The notes under the pieces: generated by a model
What the model was told of the DNA's origin: nothing
Databases searched by the model: none
Seen by the model: the letters and a program-made list of their open reading frames with translations, nothing else
Shown: positions 28,800-37,666 of the stretch, piece by piece
Layout of the letters: every line of letters starts with the position of its first letter
Position numbering within the stretch: the stretch's first letter is position 1
Position numbers and translations under genes: made by a program
Origin: Nostoc sp. PCC 7107
Lineage (GTDB): Bacteria; Cyanobacteriota; Cyanobacteriia; Cyanobacteriales; Nostocaceae
NCBI RefSeq assembly: GCF_000316625.1
Contig: NC_019676.1
Span: 5,536,501-5,600,500, forward strand
Length of the DNA: 64,000 nucleotides
Direction: 5' to 3'

Positions 28800-29582
28800 A
28801 TGCAGTTTTTTAACCGCGTTAAATTCCGCACCCCCGAAAGTGTCGAACTAGAATTTACCCTCGCTGGAATAGGAAGCCGTGCTTGGGCTTTACTAATTGA
28901 CTATTTCGTATTGGCTGTAATTTTATTAGTGTGTATCTATACCTGGATTTCTATATCTGGTCAGTTAGCAGATATTTTGCAGGATCAAGATACTGTTGGT
29001 TCGCAAGTCGGACTTTGGTTAATCGCCATTACTTTTTTACTTCTGTTCGGAATTTACGTTGGTTATTTTGTATTTTTTGAAACTATTTGGCAAGGACAAA
29101 CCCCAGGAAAACGCTTTGCTAAAATTCGCGTTGTGCGAGATGATGGTAGACCTGTTGGGTTAGCCCAGGCAACTTTACGCGCCTTATTGCGCCCCTTAGA
29201 CGAATTTTTATTTCTCGGCGCTTTTTTTATTATGTTTAGTCGCCGGGAAAAGCGGTTGGGTGATTGGGCCGCTGGTACAATTGTGATTGAGGCAGAAAGA
29301 GCGATCGCTTCAGCGACTTTCACAATTTCTGAACAAGCTAAGTCGCTTTATACAGAGTTACTCAGCATTGCCGATTTATCTCAACTACTACCAGATGACT
29401 TTGCCATAATTCGGGAATATTTGCAGCGACGCGGCGCAATGGCAGCTAAATCACGAGTTGCTCTTGCTTCTAAGTTAACTCAACAAGTTGCAGCTATTAT
29501 TAATTTAGCGCAATTGCCAGAAGTTCCCCCTGATGTATTTCTAGAGGCTATTTACTTAGCTTATCAACACAAAGAATTTTAG
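28800..29582 (+). CDS. RDD family membrane protein
   Basis: 260 aa. The RDD signature is present: an Arg in IGSRAWALLIDYF, then Asp residues in the first helix, and QGQTPGKRFAKIRVVRDDGRPVGLAQATLRALLRPLDE before the last helix. A soluble C-terminal tail of about 80 residues follows. RDD proteins are integral membrane proteins, some with Na+/H+ antiport activity. Its neighbours (SpoIIM-like here; MoxR, DUF58, DUF4129 and DUF4350 about 8 kb upstream) form a recurring set. Confidence 0.88.
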   Translation: MQFFNRVKFRTPESVELEFTLAGIGSRAWALLIDYFVLAVILLVCIYTWISISGQLADILQDQDTVGSQVGLWLIAITFLLLFGIYVGYFVFFETIWQGQTPGKRFAKIRVVRDDGRPVGLAQATLRALLRPLDEFLFLGAFFIMFSRREKRLGDWAAGTIVIEAERAIASATFTISEQAKSLYTELLSIADLSQLLPDDFAIIREYLQRRGAMAAKSRVALASKLTQQVAAIINLAQLPEVPPDVFLEAIYLAYQHKEF

Positions 29583-29824
29583 TATTTTCTCTGCTGGCGG
29601 CGCGGATGGGTAGGTGTAGAAAATCGAGCTTGAAGCAAAATCGCTGTATTCCTTTTAGTACAAGCTTTTGCAGAAAAATTTAATTAAAACCATCCGCGCA
29701 CCTTACGCAGTATACATTTCAGCTATTTTCGTTCAATCAACTGACTTTTACTTGTGTTAGGATCAACCCATCCGCGAAATCGAACCTTGAAAACTACATA
29801 CAGTAAGCTTTTCTGCCTCCCGCA
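29583..29824 (+). promoter_or_regulatory. CRISPR leader region
   Basis: 242-bp AT-rich non-coding stretch immediately before the first repeat. It is placed as the leader because the repeats end in ATTGAAAC on this strand and the degenerate repeat is at the far end. Inside it, GCGCGGATGG (29600-29609) is inverted as CCATCCGCGC (29690-29699), and CCCATCCGCG recurs at 29767-29776. Confidence 0.7.
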
Positions 29825-32173
29825 GTTTAAACATCAACTAATCCCTATTAGGGATTGAAACGCATAAATGGATTATGTGAAAACTGCTCAGATGCGTTTA
29901 AACATCAACTAATCCCTATTAGGGATTGAAACACGACCCGCTACACCATTACGCCCATCTGTACCGTTTAAACATCAACTAATCCCTATTAGGGATTGAA
30001 ACCGTAAATAGTTTTACTTATCGCATATTTAACGTAAAGGTTTAAACATCAACTAATCCCTATTAGGGATTGAAACCATATCTAGTTACGGTGTACTTTT
30101 CTACCCAGTGTGTTTAAACATCAACTAATCCCTATTAGGGATTGAAACGTTCTAGTAAGTCCTTGCCCTTGCCGTAGCGTTGCCCGGTAGTTTAAACATC
30201 AACTAATCCCTATTAGGGATTGAAACGGCGAAGCCATCGCGGTTCTACGCGCCAGAATTGTTTAAACATCAACTAATCCCTATTAGGGATTGAAACTATT
30301 TAGGAGTTAGTGTACCCTTCAGCAAGTACTATGATAGTTTAAACATCAACTAATCCCTATTAGGGATTGAAACGTCTGTGGCGTAATTGATATAGTATTT
30401 TCAGTAATGCCCAGCGTTTAAACATCAACTAATCCCTATTAGGGATTGAAACCTTAGGACTACACTGGATACAGAAAGCAAAAAGGCGGTTTAAACATCA
30501 ACTAATCCCTATTAGGGATTGAAACATTCCAGACTGGGCTTGTATGGCTTTTGATCCAGTTTGTTTAAACATCAACTAATCCCTATTAGGGATTGAAACT
30601 GATGACTACACCGCTACGAACCGCATTTTAATTTATGAGGTTTAAACATCAACTAATCCCTATTAGGGATTGAAACTTGCTAATACTGTTACGTCAGCAC
30701 TAGAGATGTTTAAAGTTTAAACATCAACTAATCCCTATTAGGGATTGAAACAAATGTCACTTCTTCTATGTATTTAATAAGCTCTTTCTTGGTTTAAACA
30801 TCAACTAATCCCTATTAGGGATTGAAACAGCGTGATAACTTATCATTGTGTGTCGTAACTGATATGTTTAAACATCAACTAATCCCTATTAGGGATTGAA
30901 ACGCTCGCCTAAAGCCTTCACAGGTACCTATTGCTGTTTAAACATCAACTAATCCCTATTAGGGATTGAAACCCATTCCATTGTTCGATTTCCATATAAG
31001 GGCGTTGTTTAAACATCAACTAATCCCTATTAGGGATTGAAACAGCAAGTTTACAGGCTCTTTGCCATACTCTGAGGTTTAAACATCAACTAATCCCTAT
31101 TAGGGATTGAAACTGAATTCCCTCATCAAAAGCAGTCTATATTTTGTGAAGTTTAAACATCAACTAATCCCTATTAGGGATTGAAACTGATGCGATCGCC
31201 TCGGCATTTATGTATTGAATGATTTGGTTTAAACATCAACTAATCCCTATTAGGGATTGAAACAGAGGATACGTCTACAAAGGTGTTGTCACTGAACTAG
31301 CCGAACGTTTAAACATCAACTAATCCCTATTAGGGATTGAAACGGCGACACACTAAAAGCGAAAGTAGAGGAACTACTGTTTAAACATCAACTAATCCCT
31401 ATTAGGGATTGAAACGAAGCAGGGTTAAAAAGGCGGCGACTGGCTGAGGCTGATTTAGTTTAAACATCAACTAATCCCTATTAGGGATTGAAACCCTTTA
31501 AAGTTTCTGCCATTAATCTTTTGATTAATGTTTAAACATCAACTAATCCCTATTAGGGATTGAAACTAATAAGTTATTTTGGGTTCCCACTTATTAGTAG
31601 TTTCGTTTAAACATCAACTAATCCCTATTAGGGATTGAAACCTGGATAAATCCAGGACAGAAGGTTGCTACTCCATAAGAAATCACGGGTTTAAACATCA
31701 ACTAATCCCTATTAGGGATTGAAACTTTAAACCCCCGCAGTCGCCCCCAATCCCCCTACCCCCAAAACGTTTAAACATCAACTAATCCCTATTAGGGATT
31801 GAAACTTAACCATTTCTGTGAAGCTGAATAACATGATGAAGGTTTAAACATCAACTAATCCCTATTAGGGATTGAAACCAATCGCTCAAGTATACATCCG
31901 CACTCTAGGGGTTTAAACATCAACTAATCCCTATTAGGGATTGAAACAAAAATTCCCGTACCCCGTGGCACTATTTTAAAGTTTAAACATCAACTAATCC
32001 CTATTAGGGATTGAAACCTAAAAGGCCATCGTCACATTTCCCACGCTGTAGCCGTTGTTGGTTTAAACATCAACTAATCCCTATTAGGGATTGAAACGAT
32101 GGTGTAGCAATTTCGGTTGATTCTTTACCTTCTCAAATTGCAATTTCAACGAATCCCTATCAGGAATTCAAAA
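29825..32173 (+). CRISPR. CRISPR array, 31 near-identical 37-bp repeats plus a degenerate terminal repeat
   Basis: Repeats begin GTTTAAACATC and end TTAGGGATTGAAAC, with an internal palindrome AATCCC/GGGATT. The first is at 29825-29861 and the last good one at 32061-32097. There are 30 spacers of 32-47 nt between intact repeats. A 39-nt 31st spacer precedes a decayed repeat at about 32137-32173. The 3' ATTGAAAC handle is typical of cyanobacterial type I-D and type III arrays. No cas gene is in the window, so the effector must be encoded elsewhere or be absent. One spacer (31188-31226) contains a HIP1 site, which suggests a cyanobacterial or cyanophage target. Confidence 0.98.
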
Positions 32174-32518
32174 TAATTTTTCTCGAACTAATGCCTCATC
32201 TTTAAAACCAATAAAAACGGCTGTTCCATCTTTAACAAAAAGCGGACGTTTGAGCAGCATAACATCAAGTGCAAATGCGTCAATCCATTGTTGCTCAGTC
32301 CAAGTCTTTTTTTCTTCTCCTAAAGCGCGGTAAGATTGCCCAGAGGTATTTCGCATAGGAAGATAACCCAAGGATTTTACCCAATTTTCAATTTGCTCAC
32401 GGGTAGGTGGATGATCTTTAGTATTGATAAACTCATAGTCAATTTGGTTGTTTTGCAGCCAAGTTAGAGCTTTTTTACAAGTACCACAGTTAGGAATGCC
32501 GTAGATTTGAAGAGACAT
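32168..32518 (-). CDS. ArsC/Spx-like thioredoxin-fold protein
   Basis: 116 aa, the family length. The N-terminal IYGIPNCGTCKKALTWL has the CxxC pair of the Spx/MgsR and YffB branch, and LLKRPLFVKDG is the conserved C-terminal block. It may be an arsenate-reductase-like redox protein or an RNA polymerase-binding Spx relative; the sequence cannot separate these. Its TGA stop lies inside the degenerate last CRISPR repeat. Confidence 0.85.
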   Translation of the reverse strand: MSLQIYGIPNCGTCKKALTWLQNNQIDYEFINTKDHPPTREQIENWVKSLGYLPMRNTSGQSYRALGEEKKTWTEQQWIDAFALDVMLLKRPLFVKDGTAVFIGFKDEALVREKLF

Positions 32519-32976
32519 AAAAGAAGTTGAGCAACAGATTCCAGATATAACATTAAGAGACCATGATCAACAGGACTTACGCAAAGACTACGATTTTATT
32601 TCATTACGAGCATTTGCGTCCCTTAACTAGCTTACCGCCATCAAAGCCTGATATGTCCATACCGATTGCCTCTCTTAACCAGAGACACTACGCGTAGCTT
32701 GCTTCCCCGTGGGGGTGGTAAAGCTACACAACACACTTGCCACCTTTTTTAAGTCGTTTTTACTGATTGAGTATCTGCGGCGGGCGATCTATCTACTAAA
32801 ATCAATTATGCTGCGATCGCACTGATTTCTTCCCTAACTCTGAGCTAGATAAAACAGAGACAAAGGGATAATAAAGAATGAGAATTTTTTGAGCATAGAC
32901 TCTCAATCTAGAATTTTGCTCAAAAAAAACTCCCTCTCAAACACTGAAAATTACACATTTGAGTATTAGACTGAGC
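32519..32976. other. Intergenic region upstream of leuS
   Basis: Non-coding. Contains a dispersed palindromic repeat at 32691-32720, one HIP1 site, and a 10-bp perfect inverted repeat TTTTTTGAGC (32885-32894)/GCTCAAAAAA (32918-32927) close to the leuS start. No gene is seen. Confidence 0.5.
32691..32720. repeat. Dispersed small repeat (ACTACGCGTAGCTTGCTTCC type)
   Basis: The core contains the palindrome CTACGCGTAG followed by CTTGCTTCCCCGTGGGG. It resembles the short palindromic repeats scattered through Nostocales intergenic DNA. Confidence 0.6.
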
Positions 32977-35631
32977 ATGACTGAGAATTTAAAAGCTAAA
33001 AGTAATGATATTGCGTTAAATAAATATTCTCCCGCTGCTATTGAAGAAAAATGGCAAAAAAGCTGGGCAGAACTGGGTTTAGACAATACCCTTACAGAAA
33101 ACAATAAGCCGAAATTCTACGCTTTATCCATGTTTCCCTATCCATCGGGGAGCTTACACATGGGTCACGTCCGTAATTATACTATTACAGATGTGATTGC
33201 TCGTCTCAAGCGAATGCAAGGTTATCGAGTCTTGCACCCAATGGGTTGGGATGCTTTTGGCTTACCCGCAGAAAACGCGGCCATCGACCGTGGAGTTCCC
33301 CCCGCCAAGTGGACTTATCAAAATATTGCCCAAATGCGCCAGCAGTTACAGCGTCTGGGTTTATCTATCGACTGGGAAAGCGAAGTTGCTACCTGTTCAC
33401 CAGATTATTACAAGTGGACTCAATGGATTTTCTTGCAGTTTTTACAAGCCGGGTTAGCTTACCAAAGAGAAGCGGCGGTAAACTGGGATCCTATCGACCA
33501 AACCGTATTAGCCAACGAACAAGTTATCGATGGACGTTCTTGGCGCAGCGGAGCATTAGTCGAGCGCAAATTATTACGCCAATGGTTTTTCAAAATTACC
33601 GACTACGCCGAAGAATTACTCAATGACTTGGATAAATTGACAGGTTGGCCGGAACGTGTCAAGTTAATGCAGGCTAACTGGATTGGTAAATCTGTCGGTG
33701 CTTATTTAGAATTTCCGATTGTGGGGATGGATGAAAAAATCGGCGTGTACACCACTCGCCCTGATACTGTTTTTGGTGTCAGCTATGTAGTTTTAGCCCC
33801 AGAACATCCCTTAACCAAGCGCGTCACTACCAAAGACCAACAAGCCGCAGTTGAAGCTTTTATTACTGAAGTTTCTCATCAAAGCGAGTTAGAACGCACC
33901 GCCGAAGACAAACCAAAGCGAGGTGTTCCTACGGGTGGTAAAGCCATTAACCCCTTCACCGGGGATGAAGTGCAAATCTTAATTGCTGACTATGTATTGT
34001 ATGAGTACGGTACTGGGGCGGTGATGGGTGTCCCAGCCCATGATGTGCGCGACTTTAAGTTTGCTAAAGCTTATGATTTACCGATTGATGTTGTGATTGC
34101 GGCACCAGAAGATGTGGACGGATTTGATTTAACTCCCGCATCCGAAAATGAGGAAGTGACTCAACTCATACAAATTGAATATCACGAAGCATACACTGAG
34201 CCAGGAGTTTTAATTAATTCTGGGCAGTTTACGGGGATGAATTCAGTTGAAGCGAAAGCTGCAATTGTCCAATATGCCCAAGAACAAGGTTTTGGTAAAG
34301 AACGCATTCAATATCGCCTGCGAGATTGGTTGATTTCTCGACAGCGTTATTGGGGCGCACCCATTCCAGTAATTCACTGTCCGAATTGCGGAATTGTACC
34401 AGTCCCAGACAAGGATTTGCCAGTACAGTTACCTGAAGAAGTGGAATTTACTGGACGAGGTGGTTCACCGTTGACACAGTTAGAAAGTTGGGTAAATGTG
34501 CCTTGTCCAACTTGCGGTACTCCAGCCAAGCGAGAAACCGACACGATGGATACTTTCATTGATTCTTCGTGGTATTTCTTGCGGTTTACCGATGCAAAGA
34601 ATGAACAACAGGTATTTGACCCCAGCAAAACTAACGACTGGATGCCGATAGACCAGTATGTAGGTGGAATTGAACACGCAATTCTGCACTTATTATATTC
34701 ACGGTTCTTTACTAAAGTATTGCGCGATCGCGGCTTGTTGAATTTTGATGAACCTTTTGCCCGGTTGTTAACTCAAGGAATGGTACAAGGTTTAACTTAT
34801 ATGAATCCCAACAAGGGCGGCAAAGATAAATGGGTTCCCTCTCATTTGGTTAACCCCGCTGACCCCCGCGACCCCCAAACAGGGGAACCATTACAACGCC
34901 TGTACGCTACTATGTCCAAATCTAAAGGTAATGGTGTCGCGCCAGAAGATGTAATTTCTAAATATGGTATTGATACAGCGCGGATGTTCATTTTATTTAA
35001 AGCGCCACCAGAAAAAGATTTGGAATGGGATGAAGCCGATGTGGAAGGACAATTCCGCTTTTTAAATCGCGTGTGGCGGTTGGTAACAGATTATGCCGCG
35101 GCTGGGGTATCTCGGAAACAAGCTCAACTCGCTGATTTAAGTAAACCAGAAAAAGAATTACGCCGGGCAATTCACACAGCCATTAAATCAGTCACCGAAG
35201 ATTTAGAAGATGAATATCAATTCAATACCGCTATTTCGGAATTGATGAAGTTGAGTAATTCTTTAACTGATAGCGACTGTAAAAATTCGCCAATTTATGC
35301 CGAAGGAATTCAAAGTTTAGTGGCTTTACTGGCTCCTTTTGCGCCACATATTGCTGATGAATTGTGGCATTTATTGGGTAATAAAAATTCAGTGCATACC
35401 CAAACTTGGCCAGCGTTTGATGCGGCTGCTTTAATCGCTGATGAAATTACTTTGGTAATTCAAATTAACGGCAAAAAGCGGGCTGATATTCAAGTTCCGG
35501 CGCAAGCTGATAAAGCTGAATTAGAAAAATACGCCCGTGAATCAGAAGTTGTGCAACGTCACTTGGAAGGGAAGGAGATTAAAAAGGTAATTGTAGTGCC
35601 TGGTAAGTTGGTAAATTTTGTTGTTGTTTAA
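32977..35631 (+). CDS. leuS: Leucyl-tRNA synthetase
   Basis: 884 aa from the ATG at 32977 (a TTG six codons upstream is less likely). Class I signatures are both present: [15 protein letters not shown] (about residues 53-67) and MSKSKGNG (about residue 645). The CP1 editing domain is intact ([15 protein letters not shown]). A Cys pair region (CPNCG...CPTCG) forms the zinc site. It charges tRNA-Leu in the cytoplasm and is essential. Confidence 0.98.
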   Translation: MTENLKAKSNDIALNKYSPAAIEEKWQKSWAELGLDNTLTENNKPKFYALSMFPYPSGSLHMGHVRNYTITDVIARLKRMQGYRVLHPMGWDAFGLPAENAAIDRGVPPAKWTYQNIAQMRQQLQRLGLSIDWESEVATCSPDYYKWTQWIFLQFLQAGLAYQREAAVNWDPIDQTVLANEQVIDGRSWRSGALVERKLLRQWFFKITDYAEELLNDLDKLTGWPERVKLMQANWIGKSVGAYLEFPIVGMDEKIGVYTTRPDTVFGVSYVVLAPEHPLTKRVTTKDQQAAVEAFITEVSHQSELERTAEDKPKRGVPTGGKAINPFTGDEVQILIADYVLYEYGTGAVMGVPAHDVRDFKFAKAYDLPIDVVIAAPEDVDGFDLTPASENEEVTQLIQIEYHEAYTEPGVLINSGQFTGMNSVEAKAAIVQYAQEQGFGKERIQYRLRDWLISRQRYWGAPIPVIHCPNCGIVPVPDKDLPVQLPEEVEFTGRGGSPLTQLESWVNVPCPTCGTPAKRETDTMDTFIDSSWYFLRFTDAKNEQQVFDPSKTNDWMPIDQYVGGIEHAILHLLYSRFFTKVLRDRGLLNFDEPFARLLTQGMVQGLTYMNPNKGGKDKWVPSHLVNPADPRDPQTGEPLQRLYATMSKSKGNGVAPEDVISKYGIDTARMFILFKAPPEKDLEWDEADVEGQFRFLNRVWRLVTDYAAAGVSRKQAQLADLSKPEKELRRAIHTAIKSVTEDLEDEYQFNTAISELMKLSNSLTDSDCKNSPIYAEGIQSLVALLAPFAPHIADELWHLLGNKNSVHTQTWPAFDAAALIADEITLVIQINGKKRADIQVPAQADKAELEKYARESEVVQRHLEGKEIKKVIVVPGKLVNFVVV

Positions 35632-35704
35632 AGACAACAGAATCAGACGATATCTGAAAACTTTTTGGTGTTGTATTTGAGATTTGTAGATCCTCTTAAA
35701 TCAA

Positions 35705-35741
35705 CGGCAGTTGCTTCTCCTAATCGGAGACGCGACTGCCG
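35705..35741. repeat. Hairpin repeat between convergent leuS and sbcD
   Basis: CGGCAGTTGC pairs with GCGACTGCCG, with an inner TCTCC/GGAGA stem. It may serve as a bidirectional terminator and resembles the small dispersed repeats of Nostocales. Confidence 0.55.
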
Positions 35742-35829
35742 CGCAAAGACATAAAGGGCAAGAGTTTTATTATGATTTCATCCTGCATTGATGCAACGCC
35801 CGAATTTAATTGCTATCTCTACTCCTTTC

Positions 35830-37080
35830 TCAATCAGCAGCACCTTCTAACCAAATTTCTACATCATCAGATAACAATTTTTCCGCTGCTTCTAGCATAG
35901 TTGCAGCAATTTCTTTAAGGTCTTCACGATTATTTAAGTAGGTTTTCAATGCTTCCATTGGGTCAATACTACTACTCGCACTCAATTCGGGAACGCGGGG
36001 ACGGGCTAACTGACTGAGTAGTTCTGGTTGAATGGTGTAGGTGTGGGCTGCTTTTAAGGCAGTATGTAAGACAGCATTTTCAATCACATCTAACTGTTCG
36101 GAACGCAGTTTGTAAATTAATCGCACTACTGCATCTTGAATATCATATTTGGCGATCGCTTTCAAAATTGCGCCCTGGGGATCTTCGGCTTTGGATATAT
36201 CTACTTCAATAGTGCGAAAACTGCGAACTGGTAAGGGACAAAATTCCCAAGTGGTATTTCCCTTCTCCAATTCAACCATCACATAGCCTTTATCTTCTTT
36301 TTCTTCGCTAAAATCTACCCGTTCAATACTCCCCGGATAAATCACTGGTGGGTTGTTATGTTTATTTAAATTCTGGTGTTTGTGTACGTGTCCCAAGGCG
36401 ACATAATCAAAACAAGGTCGCGTCAGCAAAGATAACGGCAAAGTAAAACCCTTACCTACCGCCAGCAAGCGTTCTGCGCCTAAAGTTGCATTATCCGCCA
36501 TTAAATGCGCTAATAATATAGTTGGTGCATCTGGGTCAAGGCGACGAATTTCGCCTTCAATCACAACTTGTAACCTATCTGTTAATAATTGGTTGACTTC
36601 CGCTAAAGACACACCTTCTGTTTCTTGGCGCGTCATTAATGTCGAACGAGTTAACCAAGGGAGAGTAATAACTTGGACTTTTCCGTTGCGGGTTTGAATG
36701 GAGTGAGTTGTCAACGTATCACCAACCACAAACCCCGGTACACCCAAAGTCCGGTAAATATTTAAGCTTGCGCCGCCCAAACCTTGGGAATGTTGATCAT
36801 GATTTCCGACTAATAAGACTGTGGGGATATTTGCATTCACAAGGCGGCGAAACTGACAGGCGAAAGCTTCTTGGATATATGGCGGTGGTGTCGCATCAGG
36901 AAAAGCATCACCACCAAATATTACCAAATCCACTGTATCTGTCAAAGCGCGATCGATACACAGCGATAAGGTATTGACAAAATCCTCCAACCGCGTGTTT
37001 AACCCTGTAGCTGGATTGATTCTACCGTGGGAGAAACCGCTTCCCATGTGGATGTCGGAGAGATGGAGGATTTTAATCAT
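35830..37080 (-). CDS. sbcD: DNA repair exonuclease subunit SbcD-like (calcineurin-like phosphoesterase)
   Basis: 416 aa. The Mre11/SbcD phosphoesterase motifs are present in order: HLSDIHMGS, GGDAFPD, LVGNHDQHS, LLAHLMADNA and LGHVHKHQ. The protein should process DNA ends and hairpins with an SbcC ATPase partner, which is not in this window. Length and the C-terminal cap region fit SbcD. It converges with leuS. Confidence 0.9.
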   Translation of the reverse strand: MIKILHLSDIHMGSGFSHGRINPATGLNTRLEDFVNTLSLCIDRALTDTVDLVIFGGDAFPDATPPPYIQEAFACQFRRLVNANIPTVLLVGNHDQHSQGLGGASLNIYRTLGVPGFVVGDTLTTHSIQTRNGKVQVITLPWLTRSTLMTRQETEGVSLAEVNQLLTDRLQVVIEGEIRRLDPDAPTILLAHLMADNATLGAERLLAVGKGFTLPLSLLTRPCFDYVALGHVHKHQNLNKHNNPPVIYPGSIERVDFSEEKEDKGYVMVELEKGNTTWEFCPLPVRSFRTIEVDISKAEDPQGAILKAIAKYDIQDAVVRLIYKLRSEQLDVIENAVLHTALKAAHTYTIQPELLSQLARPRVPELSASSSIDPMEALKTYLNNREDLKEIAATMLEAAEKLLSDDVEIWLEGAAD

Positions 37081-37358
37081 AAAAATTAATCGTTAATGGT
37101 TAAAAATGAGACTTAATTACACAACATAGTTTTTTGTTAACTGTTGAGTGTTATTTGCGATCGCTGTCAACAGTAATTTTACAACCAGAAAAACTAGCTT
37201 GGGCTGTTTCTGCGATTTTTTCTACTGATATGTCAGCACTTACAATAGTATTTACTAAGAAGCATTGCGCTATTTTAAGTTTTACCTAACTTTCTTAGAT
37301 ATTTATACGGGGATTGTTATTCTTAAACAAAGCATAACAATTAAGGAAATTTACACAA

Positions 37359-37460
37359 ATGAACACTTCTAAACCTAGCCAAGTAGGTGTATCTATACTC
37401 ATGGGCGTTTTGGTTATATTAACCAGTGTAAGTGTGATTACGATTATGAATATGTTCTAG
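37359..37460 (+). CDS. Small single-helix membrane protein of 33 aa
   Basis: MNTSKPSQVGVSILMGVLVI continues into a hydrophobic segment and ends MNMF: one predicted membrane helix. AAGGA lies 11 bases before the ATG and a strong terminator follows at 37500-37526, so it looks like a self-contained transcription unit. It does not match the small photosystem or cytochrome b6f subunits I can recall. Function is unknown. Confidence 0.6.
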   Translation: MNTSKPSQVGVSILMGVLVILTSVSVITIMNMF

Positions 37461-37499
37461 GTTAAATGCTGAGAATTTTAATAAATAAACTTTACATAT

Positions 37500-37526
37500 C
37501 CCTGTTCAATTATGAGCAGGGTTTTT
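37500..37526 (+). terminator. Rho-independent terminator after the 33-aa gene
   Basis: CCCTGTTC (37500-37507) pairs with GAGCAGGG (37514-37521) with one wobble pair, followed by TTTTT. Confidence 0.8.
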
Positions 37527-37666
37527 ACATTTTGTTATCTGAGGATGGAAATTTAAGCGCAGAGTAGCGCAAAGTGGTAGTCAGGAACAAAGATGGGGCT
37601 GAGTTTATCCGTAATATTAGATTTTGAGCTTGTAAAGGTTATCAGCAGCTTGAGGATGATTTACGG

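Noticed and set aside
32885-32927. Inverted repeat before leuS as a T-box or attenuator
   Set aside because: No T-box sequence or specifier loop is seen, T-boxes are not known from cyanobacteria, and the 3' arm is followed by A, not T, residues.
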